Source: Halobacterium sp. R2-5 (GTDB lineage Archaea > Halobacteriota > Halobacteria > Halobacteriales > Halobacteriaceae). Taken from it: DNA of 64,000 nucleotides. The position numbers and the translations under genes are program-made. Under the pieces are notes generated by a model that worked only from the letters and a program-made list of their open reading frames with translations, ran no database searches and was not told the DNA's origin. Of the stretch, positions 50,679 to 58,780 are shown in pieces. The stretch is taken from positions 1,512,251 through 1,576,250 of the forward strand of contig NZ_JAANTH010000001.1 in the NCBI RefSeq assembly GCF_011734195.1, written 5' to 3'. Each line of letters begins with the position of its first letter. Position 1 is the stretch's first letter.

Positions 50679-51056
50679 CTACGCCAGTTCTTCGACCAGT
50701 TCGATGCCGTAGCCGTCCGGGTCCTCGACGAACGCGACGCGGGCGTTCGCGCCCTCCGAGGTCAGCGGCCCGCGGCGCAGCGTGCAGCCGACTTCCTCGA
50801 CGAGTCGCTCGGTCGTCGCGTCCGTGTCGTCGACGGCGAGCGCGACGTGGTCGAAGCCGTCGGCGTCAACGTCGACGTCGTGCTCGGGGTGGTGTTTGAA
50901 CTGGAGCTCCGTGCCGTCGTCCCCGGCCACGTAGACGTTCGTCGCGCCGTCGCCGCTGACGAACTCGTTGGTCTTCTCGAGGCCGAGTTCGTCGACGTAG
51001 AACGACAGCGTTCGGTCGAGGTCCGACACCCACATGGCGCTGTGAATCACGTCCAT
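50679..51056 (-). CDS. VOC-superfamily protein (glyoxalase-like), single domain
   Basis: 125 residues from MDVIHSAMWVSDLDRTLSF; a start 27 bases upstream (MSGPREERG) is possible. VOC repeats: HSAMWVSDLDRTLSFYVDEL near the start, then DHVALAVDDTDATTERLVEE and VEDPDGYGIELVE at the end. Could be a glyoxalase, an isomerase or an auxiliary dioxygenase-like protein. It is between the aldolase and the ring-cleavage dioxygenase genes on the dioxygenase strand, 89 bp after it, so it may belong to the same pathway. Confidence 0.82.
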   Translation of the reverse strand: MDVIHSAMWVSDLDRTLSFYVDELGLEKTNEFVSGDGATNVYVAGDDGTELQFKHHPEHDVDVDADGFDHVALAVDDTDATTERLVEEVGCTLRRGPLTSEGANARVAFVEDPDGYGIELVEELA

Positions 51057-51145
51057 GCCTCGTTCCTCCCGCGGACCGGACATAAAATTCCCGTTTCGCG
51101 CAGTCTCGGCGAACGCTGACGGGCGAGAAGAGTGACGACGCGGGG

Positions 51146-52123
51146 CTACTGGGACGCTCCGGTTTCCTCGTCGGGGTACGCGAGGCCCTCCCAGCCGGGA
51201 CCCTCGCCGATCCACTGGTGGCTGGTCTCGCCGCCGATCTCGTCCTCGGTCCACTCGATCGGCTCCCAGTCCGGCTCGAAGTTGAGGTAGCCGGGGCCCG
51301 CGAAGAACTCCACGCAGAGCCCGCTGGCCGGGTCCGAGACGTACAGGAAGTCAGCGCTCGTGATGGCGTGCTTGCCGGGGCCGCCGTCGGGCTCGATGCC
51401 GTGCTCGGCGAGCACGTCCGCGGCCTCCCAGAGGTCCTGGAGGCTGTCGAGGTGGAACGACACGTGGTCGAACATCGGGGCTTCGCCCTCGGGGAGCCGG
51501 TGGATGGCGATGTCGTGGGGGAGCGGCGTCACCGAGAACCACCACCCCCAGAGCTCGCCGTCGTTCGTCCGGTACTGCTCGTTCACCTGGAAGCCGAGCG
51601 CGTCCTGCAGCCACTCCGCGTGCGCCGGCGACACGGAGTCCTGGACGTGCGTGTGGTCGATGCGCCGCGGCGCGATGCGGCCCCCGGCGGCCTCGCTGTA
51701 CACGCGGTTCTTCAGCCGGGAGCGCTGGCCCTTCGGGGCGTCGGGCTTCTCGACGTCGTAGTAGAACTCGTAGGGGTGGCCGAACTTCTCGACGCGGATC
51801 GCCTCGCCCTGGCCGGGCTCCTCGCCGGCGTCGACGTACGTCACGTCGTCGCCGTCCGCCTCGAACCGCTCGGCCAGTTCGTCGAGGGCCTCGGGGCTCG
51901 ACGTCCGGAACGCGATGTGGTCGACGCCGGTCTTCCCGGTGTCGAGGACGGCGAGCGTGTGGTGCTCCCAGTCGCGGAGCCCGCGGAAGTACGCGCCGTC
52001 CTCGGTTCGCTCCGTGAGCTTGAACCCGAGCACGTCCCGGAAGAACCAGATGGACTCCTCGATGTCCGGCGTGTGCGCGACGACGTGCCCGAGTTTCGCG
52101 ATGGGGGCGACGGTCTCCGTCAT
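51146..52123 (-). CDS. Extradiol ring-cleavage dioxygenase, type I (homoprotocatechuate/catechol 2,3-dioxygenase-like)
   Basis: 325 residues from MTETVAPIAKLGHVVAHTP; two VOC domains. Metal ligands: H157 in RRIDHTHVQDS, H220 in MFDHVSFHLDS and E272 in LCVEFFAGPGY. Other active-site positions match homoprotocatechuate 2,3-dioxygenase: H203 in LPHDIAIH, H252 in GPGKHAI and Y261 in YVSDPASG. It should open a catecholic ring next to the hydroxyls with Fe(II) or Mn(II) and oxygen. Whether the substrate is catechol, homoprotocatechuate or another catechol cannot be decided. It is upstream of the VOC gene and downstream of the monooxygenase region on the same strand. Confidence 0.88.
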   Translation of the reverse strand: MTETVAPIAKLGHVVAHTPDIEESIWFFRDVLGFKLTERTEDGAYFRGLRDWEHHTLAVLDTGKTGVDHIAFRTSSPEALDELAERFEADGDDVTYVDAGEEPGQGEAIRVEKFGHPYEFYYDVEKPDAPKGQRSRLKNRVYSEAAGGRIAPRRIDHTHVQDSVSPAHAEWLQDALGFQVNEQYRTNDGELWGWWFSVTPLPHDIAIHRLPEGEAPMFDHVSFHLDSLQDLWEAADVLAEHGIEPDGGPGKHAITSADFLYVSDPASGLCVEFFAGPGYLNFEPDWEPIEWTEDEIGGETSHQWIGEGPGWEGLAYPDEETGASQ

Positions 52124-53003
52124 CGCCGACCTCCGCGCCCGTGTTCGGCCGTTGTTTGGTCGCGTACTGCACTCGTGTCTCCGTCGGCGTGGGTCGCGTA
52201 GCTCATCCGCGGTCACGGGTAACTGTATCATCAACCGTGATATACGTTTGGGTGGTTTTCACAATCGTGGACGCCGCCGACGGTCTGCCGCTGGAAATTA
52301 CAGTCTGTCACGTCAATCGCGAATCGGCGCCCACTGTACGCTAAATAGCACCCGTCACGTTACAGATATTGCTGTTCGGTCTGGTAGAATTACTACAGAC
52401 CGAGTATACTGTTTCGTTCTGCCGGAGACGTGTGAAATAGTAATCTCGTTCGGCTGGCGCCGTACCGTCTCAGTTCGGTACACGTCGTCCTCCCCGGTCG
52501 ACGTCTCCGATTCGGTATTCGATACCACGCGCACCCACCACTCCCTCGTGACCGGCCACTGCCGAGAGTCGTGGTCGGGGCGACAGCGGATACGATCCGA
52601 GATCGACTGGGTGCCTGATTTCGACACTCACAACGCCTGTGTAGGCAGACTCAAACACGACACTAACTGTTCGCCGTCAGCGAACGAATTTCATCCTCTG
52701 ATAAAGAATGCCGCGGGAAGGGCGCGCATCGACACCGTCTGAAACGGAATCTCGACGTCCAGAACCTCCCTGGCGAACCCACACCGGCGTTCGGCGACCG
52801 GAGACGGCGACATCCGCTGCACGCGTCGTTCTCCTTCGCCGAATACCCAGATTAACGGAGCTATAGAGACCGAAAAACCGCTTCCGGCGAACGACGGTAT
52901 TCCACAGGCCGAGAAAGCTCGACCCGGAGAGCTGCAGCCACGGCGTCGAGCACGTCGAAGAAGAACGGCGTAGTCGTCAGTTTCCGCGGCGCCCGCGGAC
53001 GGG
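52124..53003. other. Gene-free region with promoter-like and hairpin elements
   Basis: About 880 bp without a convincing gene; frames on both strands (for example a 90-residue minus frame at 52355-52627) lack protein character. It contains a TATA-like GATATACG near 52241, a GTTTTCACA string at 52256-52264 that matches half of the IclR operator consensus, and a hairpin at 52377-52402 (CGGTCTG-TAG stem with one bulge). GC is lower than in neighbours up to about 52700. Confidence 0.4.
52377..52402. repeat. Imperfect hairpin in the gene-free region
   Basis: Left arm CGGTCTGGTAG pairs with right arm CTACAGACCG (one bulged G), loop about 5 bases. Could be a terminator, operator or remnant; no adjacent T-tract. 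Confidence 0.25.
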
Positions 53004-54233
53004 TCAGTACTGACCGATGGTCACCGGCGGGCCGCCGTGCGGGCCGTACGGCGCGTCGTCGAGCCACTCGCCCGCGGGCTCGTAGTACGGGGCAGCCTTC
53101 GCCGCGAGCCGCTTCTTCGCGCGCGTCACGTAGCTGTCGCCCTGGAGGTACTCCAGCGCCTGGCCGGCGGCGTCCTTGTTGTACTCCGCGGCCTTCAGGC
53201 GCGTGATGCCGTACCGCTCGATTTCGGCGGCGCGCGCCTCCTCGACGTCGGCGTTGAGCGCGACCGTGATGGCGCTCGCCGCGGCCTCGACGTCGGCGAC
53301 CCCGGAGTTCATCCCGCGCGCGCCGAACGGCGCGAACAGGTGGCCGGCCTCGCCCGCGAGCAGGACGCGGTTGTCGTCGTCGACCATGCGGTCGGCGACG
53401 ACCTGCTTGAACTTGTACTGGGAGACCCACTCGACGCGGTCGCGGTACCGTTCACCGAGCGTCTGCGCGACGAGCTCGCTGATCTCCTCGTCCTCGGTCA
53501 TCTTCTGGGGGTCGTCGTCTTCCTTGCACTGGATGTCGACGCGCCAGCCGCCCTGGAACGGCACGAGCAGGACGTTCCGGCCGTCGACGCGCGGGTGGTC
53601 GTAGTGGAACACCCGCTCCTGCATGAGGGGGTTGTCCTCGTCCTCGGCGATGTCCGCGATGATGAAGGAGTTCTCGGACTCCGTCCCGGAGAACTCGCCA
53701 CCGATCTCCTTGCGGACCTGCGAGCCGGCACCGTCCGCGCCGACGGCGTAGTTGCCGACGTACTCCTCGCCGCTCTCGGTCGTGACGCGGACCACGTCGC
53801 CCTCGACGTCGACGGAGTCGACAGCGTCGTCCCAGTGGACGTCGATGTCGGCGTCCTCGACGGCGTCGAGCATGTACTCCTCGGTCCAGACCTGCGGGAG
53901 GCTGGTGAAGTGCGGGAGGTCGCCGTCGCCGCCGGGGTCGGGGTACGTGCGCTCGAACACTTCCTTCCCGCGGAACAGCGTCCGTCGCGTCGACCAGATC
54001 ATGCCGTTCTCGACCAGCCGCTGGCCGAGCCCGGGGGACGCGTTCTCCAGCGTGCGGAGCGTGTCCTTGTGGACGTAGATGGCCCGGCTACCGGGCCGCT
54101 CTCGGTCCTTCGGGTCGGCTTCGAGGATGATGCTGTCGACGCCTCTGGCGTGTAACGCGAGCGCTGCGGTCATGCCGGTCGGGCCGGCGCCGGCAATGAT
54201 GACAGGCGCGTCTACGTCTTCTGAGCCGCTCAT
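53004..54233 (-). CDS. FAD-dependent aromatic hydroxylase (PHBH-fold monooxygenase)
   Basis: 409 residues from MSGSEDVDAPVIIAGAGP. Class A flavoprotein monooxygenase: GAGPTGMTAALALHARG for the FAD-binding GxGxxG, AVGADGAGSQVRKEIG for the DG motif, and LAGEAGHLFAPFGARGMNSG in place of the usual GDAAH-type motif. These hydroxylate phenols, salicylate or hydroxybenzoates using NAD(P)H, producing the catechol that the dioxygenase gene 880 bp downstream would open. The next gene on the other strand is a PPOX-family protein; a palindrome lies between. Confidence 0.87.
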   Translation of the reverse strand: MSGSEDVDAPVIIAGAGPTGMTAALALHARGVDSIILEADPKDRERPGSRAIYVHKDTLRTLENASPGLGQRLVENGMIWSTRRTLFRGKEVFERTYPDPGGDGDLPHFTSLPQVWTEEYMLDAVEDADIDVHWDDAVDSVDVEGDVVRVTTESGEEYVGNYAVGADGAGSQVRKEIGGEFSGTESENSFIIADIAEDEDNPLMQERVFHYDHPRVDGRNVLLVPFQGGWRVDIQCKEDDDPQKMTEDEEISELVAQTLGERYRDRVEWVSQYKFKQVVADRMVDDDNRVLLAGEAGHLFAPFGARGMNSGVADVEAAASAITVALNADVEEARAAEIERYGITRLKAAEYNKDAAGQALEYLQGDSYVTRAKKRLAAKAAPYYEPAGEWLDDAPYGPHGGPPVTIGQY

Positions 54234-54326
54234 CGTATTACACCCAACGTGGAAAGGGGGTAAAGATGTTTCCCCGCTCGACAGTGAGCCTGGATAGTGA
54301 CCAGTTCACGACGCCCGCCGCGTTTT

Positions 54327-54338
54327 CGAACATGTTCG
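54327..54338. promoter_or_regulatory. 12-bp perfect palindrome CGAACATGTTCG
   Basis: Between the divergent monooxygenase (54233) and PPOX (54377) genes, 39 bases before the latter. A good candidate operator for both. Confidence 0.4.
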
Positions 54339-54376
54339 TGACCGGGATCTTTGTCGGTGTAGTCTAACGTGTTCGT

Positions 54377-54841
54377 ATGGAGGAACCAGATACCGGCGAC
54401 CGACCGCTCCGCGGCGTCGCCATGGACGAGGCAGAGCGAGACGAGTTCCTGCGCGAGCGCGGCATCGGCGTGCTCTCGCTGGCCAGCGAGGACGTCGCCT
54501 ACGGGTTCCCGATCTCGTTCGGCTGGGACGGCGACGCCCTCTACTTCGTGCTGTTGCGGTTCGGTGAGGACAGCGAGAAGCTCGACTACGCCGCCACGAC
54601 GGAGACTGCCACGTTCTCGACGTACAACTTCGACGACGAGCACCACTGGCGAAGCGTCGTCGCGCGCGGCCCCATCGAGGAAGTCTCAGCGGAGGAGACC
54701 GACGACGCCACGGACACGATGTTCGATAACGCGCAGTTCGCGAGCCTCTTCCCGCACGGCGAGCCCATCACCGACCAGCCGCGGTACCGCCTCGACCCCG
54801 AGGAGATAACCGGCCAGAAGGGGCAGGGCTACGACGACTGA
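54377..54841 (+). CDS. Pyridoxamine 5'-phosphate oxidase family (FMN-binding) protein
   Basis: 154 residues. Split-barrel flavin-binding fold: RGIGVLSLASEDVAYGFPIS (strands 1-2), FGWDGDALYFVLLRFGEDSEK split as FGWDGDALYF and VLLRFGEDSEK, TATFSTYNFDDEHHW and a C-terminal extension with FPHGEPITDQPRYRL. Haloarchaea carry many such proteins; some reduce flavins. It is divergent from an FAD hydroxylase and may serve the same metabolism, though this is inference. Confidence 0.82.
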   Translation: MEEPDTGDRPLRGVAMDEAERDEFLRERGIGVLSLASEDVAYGFPISFGWDGDALYFVLLRFGEDSEKLDYAATTETATFSTYNFDDEHHWRSVVARGPIEEVSAEETDDATDTMFDNAQFASLFPHGEPITDQPRYRLDPEEITGQKGQGYDD

Positions 54842-54914
54842 ACCCCCGAACCGCTCTTTTCGCGCATCGCGCGGCAATCACGAATCTTAACATCGTTTGG
54901 GGTTACAGCCCGGT

Positions 54915-55445
54915 ATGGCAAACGACACACCGGCGTACGACTTCAAGGACCGCGACGTGGTCATCCTCCGGGAGCTCGCGAAAGACCCCGGCGTCTCCTC
55001 GCGGGACCTCGCGGACATCCTGGAAGCCGACTACGACATCGACGTCTCCTACGTCACGGTCAACGAGTCCATCCGCAACATGCGCGAGGCCGGCGTGTTC
55101 CGCGAGGCCATCGTCCCGAACGAGGAGTACTTCGTCTTCGAGCTGTTCGAGTTCAAGTTCAACCCCGAGTACTTCGCCGACGAGTGGCGCGAGACGATGG
55201 AGCACATCCGAGACTCCGAGCACACCCTGATGTACTTCCTCTCGGACGGCGAGTACCAGTGGAAGTCCATCATGCTGTTCCCCACCCGCGAGGTCGGCGA
55301 GCGCTGGCTCCACGAGTTCTACAAGAACCACGGCAAGACCGTGCTGAACGTCCGCACGTCCGTGATGACGAACGTCCTCGAGTTCGGCGCCAGCCCCGAC
55401 CTCTTCGACAACATCGACGCCGAGAACGAGACGCAGCTGAAGTAG
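54915..55445 (+). CDS. Winged-helix transcriptional regulator with extra domain
   Basis: 176 residues from MANDTPAYDFKDRDVVILRE. N-terminal Lrp-like winged helix (ELAKDPGVSSRDLADILEAD, then VSYVTVNESIRNMREAGVFRE). The remaining ~100 residues (FELFEFKFNPEYFADEW, EYQWKSIMLFPTREVGERW, TSVMTNVLEFGASPDLF) form a separate alpha/beta domain of unknown ligand. A TTAACAT box is ~28 bases upstream. It precedes the convergent acyl-CoA ligase operon and could regulate it. Confidence 0.78.
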   Translation: MANDTPAYDFKDRDVVILRELAKDPGVSSRDLADILEADYDIDVSYVTVNESIRNMREAGVFREAIVPNEEYFVFELFEFKFNPEYFADEWRETMEHIRDSEHTLMYFLSDGEYQWKSIMLFPTREVGERWLHEFYKNHGKTVLNVRTSVMTNVLEFGASPDLFDNIDAENETQLK

Positions 55446-55449
55446 CGCG

Positions 55450-57090
55450 CTACTCCTCGACGGGCAGCGAGCCGTACTGCTCCTCGAAGGACTCCGTGAG
55501 TGCGAGCTTGTCGAACTTCCCGGTCGAAGTTTTGGGCACTTCCTCGACGAACTCGAAGCGGTCCGGCAGCCACCACTTCGGGAACTCCTCCAGCAGGTGC
55601 TCGCGGAGGTCGTCCTCGGTCACGTCACCGTCCGTCACCACGTACGCGACGGGCCGTTCCTGCCACTTCTCGTGAGGGACGCCGATGACGGTCGCTTCGG
55701 TCACGTCGTCGTGGCCGATGAGCGCGTTCTCCAGCTCGATGGAGGAAATCCACTCGCCGCCGCTCTTGATGACGTCGTCGAGGCGGTCCACGACGTCGAT
55801 GTAGCCGTACTCGTCGATGGTGGCGACGTCGCCGCTGCGGAAGTAGCCGTCCTCGGTCCACGACGACTCCGTCGCGTCCGGGCGCTCGTAGTACTCGCCC
55901 GCGAGCCACGGCGCCCGCGCCTGCACCTCGCCGGGCGTCTCACCGTCGTGGGGGACGGGTTCGCCGTCCTCGTCGCGCAGGCGAATCTTCACGCCGGGTG
56001 CGGGGACGCCCGCCTTCATGCGGAGGCGGTCCTGCTCGTCCTCGGGGAGCTGGTTCACTTCGGTCGTCATCAGCGTGTTCGCGAGGTGCGGGGACGCCTC
56101 GGTCATCCCGTAGCCCTGGCCGATGGGCGCCTCGTACACCTCGTCGAACTTCCGGATGAGCGACTCCGGCGGCGAGCTCCCGCCGATGAGCACGTCCTGG
56201 AGGGTGTCCAGGACCTCCGGGCCCATGTCCTCGGACTCCTCGATGATGCGGTCGACCTCCATCCACACCGTCGGGACGGCCGCCGCGATGGTGACGTCCT
56301 CGTCCTGGATGATGGGGAGGAGTTCGTCCGGGTCGGTGTGCCGGTTCGGCAGCACGATCTTCGCGCCCGTGAACGTCGTCGTGTACGGGAACCCCCAGCC
56401 GTTGACGTGGAACATCGGCACCACCGGCATCACCGCGTCGGACTCGCTGACGCCGAAGACGTCCACGTGGCTGTGCATCATCGTGTGGAGGAACTGCCCG
56501 CGGTGGGTGTACTGGACGCCCTTCGGGAGCCCCGTCGTCCCGGACGTGTAACAGAGCGCGCTCTCGGTCTCCTCGTCGATGTCCGGCCAGTCGTAGTCGG
56601 TGTCGTAGCCCGCGATGAACGACTCGTAGTCGGTCACGGGGTCGAGGCTCGTCTCCGGCACGTCGCCCTCGTCGCCGAGCACCACGTACTGCTCGATGGT
56701 GTCGAGCTCGTCCGCGATGGGTTCGATGGTGTCGACGAACTGCGGGTCGAGGAAGAGGAGTCTGTCCTCGGCCTCGTTGATGATCTTCACGAGGTGGTGC
56801 TCGGGCAGCCGGTGGTTCACCATGTGGATGGACCGCTCGCTACACGACGGCCCGAAGTACAGCTCGTAGTGCCGGAAGTGGTTGAGCGCCATCACGCCCG
56901 AGCGCTCCCCGGGCTCCATCCCGTAGTCGTCAAGGGCGTGCGCGAGCTGGCTGATGCGCTCGTAGGCGTCGCCGTACGTGTAGCGGTGCGTGCTGCCGTC
57001 CGGGAGCGCGGTGACGATCTCCTTGTGGCTGAAGAGGTCTCGCGCGCGCTCCAGGAACGTCGTGATCGTCAGCTCGTAGTCCATTGTCAT
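55450..57090 (-). CDS. Long-chain acyl-CoA ligase-like AMP-dependent synthetase
   Basis: 546 residues (ATG 57090; MDYELTI 6 bases later also possible). ANL motifs: [19 protein letters not shown] for the A3 loop, [35 protein letters not shown] near 435 and the catalytic lysine in [13 protein letters not shown] near 525. It activates a fatty or aromatic acid to its acyl-CoA. Last gene of a four-gene operon with DUF35, thiolase and the fused dehydrogenase/hydratase, overlapping DUF35 by 4 bp. Confidence 0.9.
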   Translation of the reverse strand: MTMDYELTITTFLERARDLFSHKEIVTALPDGSTHRYTYGDAYERISQLAHALDDYGMEPGERSGVMALNHFRHYELYFGPSCSERSIHMVNHRLPEHHLVKIINEAEDRLLFLDPQFVDTIEPIADELDTIEQYVVLGDEGDVPETSLDPVTDYESFIAGYDTDYDWPDIDEETESALCYTSGTTGLPKGVQYTHRGQFLHTMMHSHVDVFGVSESDAVMPVVPMFHVNGWGFPYTTTFTGAKIVLPNRHTDPDELLPIIQDEDVTIAAAVPTVWMEVDRIIEESEDMGPEVLDTLQDVLIGGSSPPESLIRKFDEVYEAPIGQGYGMTEASPHLANTLMTTEVNQLPEDEQDRLRMKAGVPAPGVKIRLRDEDGEPVPHDGETPGEVQARAPWLAGEYYERPDATESSWTEDGYFRSGDVATIDEYGYIDVVDRLDDVIKSGGEWISSIELENALIGHDDVTEATVIGVPHEKWQERPVAYVVTDGDVTEDDLREHLLEEFPKWWLPDRFEFVEEVPKTSTGKFDKLALTESFEEQYGSLPVEE

Positions 57091-57590
57091 GCGTTCTCAC
57101 CCTCACTCTGTGGTTCGAACTCGTAAAATACCCGCTGCTGGTCCAGCCCGTCCTCGATCTCCGTGACGACGAGCGACACTGAGTCGCCGATGGAGAGGTC
57201 GTCGTACTCCGCGTCGGTGATGCGCGCGGACAGCCGCACGTCCACGCCGTCGAGCTCCACGACGCCCGTGACGAACGGCGTCTCCATCCCCAGCGGGCCG
57301 CCCCCGCGGACAGCCGAGAACGCGAACAGCGTCCCCTCGTGGGGCAGCGAGACGTACTCCAGGTCGTCGCTCGTGCACTCCGGGCACACGACCCGCGGCG
57401 GGAAGTGCAGCGCTCCGCAGTCCTCGCACTGCGTCGTCGAGAAGTCCCCCTCGCGGAGGCGGTCGTAGAACTCGTGGATGCGCGTGTGTTCGGCGTCCTG
57501 CAGGTCGTAGAAGTCCAGCAGGCGCGGCAGCTCGATGCGTTCCGGAATCTCGACGGTGCGTCTGGGCACCTCGTCGTCGGTGTCTGTCAT
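57087..57590 (-). CDS. DUF35 OB-fold zinc-ribbon protein (thiolase partner)
   Basis: 167 residues from MTDTDDEVPRRTVEIPER. Rubredoxin-like zinc ribbon CEDCGALHFPPRVVCPEC (four cysteines, about 57-74) followed by an OB fold (GTLFAFSAVRGGGPLGMETP). In archaea DUF35 proteins pair with thiolases and bridge them to partner enzymes, helping CoA intermediates pass between active sites. It overlaps the thiolase gene (4 bp) and the ligase gene (4 bp), so a complex is likely. Confidence 0.92.
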   Translation of the reverse strand: MTDTDDEVPRRTVEIPERIELPRLLDFYDLQDAEHTRIHEFYDRLREGDFSTTQCEDCGALHFPPRVVCPECTSDDLEYVSLPHEGTLFAFSAVRGGGPLGMETPFVTGVVELDGVDVRLSARITDAEYDDLSIGDSVSLVVTEIEDGLDQQRVFYEFEPQSEGENA

Positions 57591-58780
57591 TGTGGGTCCC
57601 TCGCGAGGGTCATCACGCTGTGCACGGAGCCGCTGCCGCTGAGGTTGTGGATGAGGCCGGTCTCCGGGCTGTCCGGCACCTGGCGGGCGGACTCCACTTC
57701 GCCCGTGAACTGCTTGTACACCTCCAGCGCCTGCGAGACGCCGGTCGCGCCCAGCGGGTGCCCGCAGCCGAGCAGGCCGCCCCGGGGGTTGACCGCGATG
57801 TCGCCGTCGAGCTCGCTGCGGCCGTCCTCGACGAACTGGCCGCCCTCGCCCTTCTCCACCCAGCCGAGGTCCTCGTACTCGATGATCTCGCTGATGGAGA
57901 AGCAGTCGTGGATCTCCGCGACGTCGAGCTCCTCGACGGGGTCGTCGATGCCCGCCTGCTCGTAGGCCTGCTCGGCGGCCTCGGTGGCCTGCGGCCACGC
58001 CGACAGCGACGGGAGGTTGTTGATGGAGTTGCTCGCCATGCAGGACTGCCCGCTGCCCGTGACGTACGCCGCGGTGTCCGTGAGCTCGCGGGCCTTCTCC
58101 TCGCTGACGAGCAGGAGGCCAGCGGCGCCGTCCGTGATGCCGCTGCAGTCGAGCAGGCACAGCGGCGGCGCGACCGGGTAGGAGTCCAGCACGTCGTCGA
58201 CGTCGACCTCCTGCTGGAACTGCGCGTACGGGTTGTTCGCGGCGTGAGCCTTGTTCTTCACGCTCACCTTCGCGAGCTGCTCGCGCGTGGTGCCGTACTC
58301 GTGCATGTGGCGCTGAGCGAACATCGAGAAGAACGACGGCGCGTTCAGGCCGTTCACGCCGTCGAATTCGCGGTCGAGCACGTTCGTCATGCTCGACTGC
58401 GTCTCCTCCATGTAGCCGTCGCCGAGGTTCATCTTCTCGACGCCGAGCACGAGCGCGACGTCTATCTGGCCGGCGGCAATGGCGAGCCACGCGTACCGCA
58501 GCGCGGCCTGCCCGCTCGCACACGCCAGCTCCGTCCGGGAGATCATCTTCGAGGCGTGCACGCCGAGAAGCTCGGCCGCGAGCGGCGCGACGTGGCTCTG
58601 GAACGCGAAGCGCTCGGGCTGGACCGCGCCGAGGAACAGCCCCTCGACGTCGTCCGGCCCGAGGCCGTCCACGTCGTCGAAGGTGGCCTTCCCGGCCTCC
58701 TGGGCGAGGTCCTTCCACGTCGCCTCGCGCTTCCCCCAGTCCGCGTGCCCGCCGCCGACGATTGCAGCGTTCCGGGTCAT
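57587..58780 (-). CDS. Thiolase (SCP2-thiolase-like acetyl-CoA acyltransferase)
   Basis: 397 residues from MTRNAAIVGGGHADWGKRE (ATG 58780; GTG 58783 possible). Active-site Cys near residue 87 in TELACASGQAALRYAW; C-terminal GCGHPLGATGVSQ with the catalytic histidine; the final segment SGSGSVHSVMTLAR lacks the second cysteine of FadA-type enzymes, as in SCP2-type. Cleaves or forms 3-oxoacyl-CoA with acetyl-CoA. Overlaps the fused dehydrogenase/hydratase by one base and DUF35 by 4 bp. Confidence 0.93.
   Translation of the reverse strand: MTRNAAIVGGGHADWGKREATWKDLAQEAGKATFDDVDGLGPDDVEGLFLGAVQPERFAFQSHVAPLAAELLGVHASKMISRTELACASGQAALRYAWLAIAAGQIDVALVLGVEKMNLGDGYMEETQSSMTNVLDREFDGVNGLNAPSFFSMFAQRHMHEYGTTREQLAKVSVKNKAHAANNPYAQFQQEVDVDDVLDSYPVAPPLCLLDCSGITDGAAGLLLVSEEKARELTDTAAYVTGSGQSCMASNSINNLPSLSAWPQATEAAEQAYEQAGIDDPVEELDVAEIHDCFSISEIIEYEDLGWVEKGEGGQFVEDGRSELDGDIAVNPRGGLLGCGHPLGATGVSQALEVYKQFTGEVESARQVPDSPETGLIHNLSGSGSVHSVMTLARDPQ

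Noticed and set aside
52355..52627. 90-codon minus-strand frame in the gap after the dioxygenase
   Set aside because: No motif, mixed composition, and overlaps a competing plus-strand frame of equal quality.
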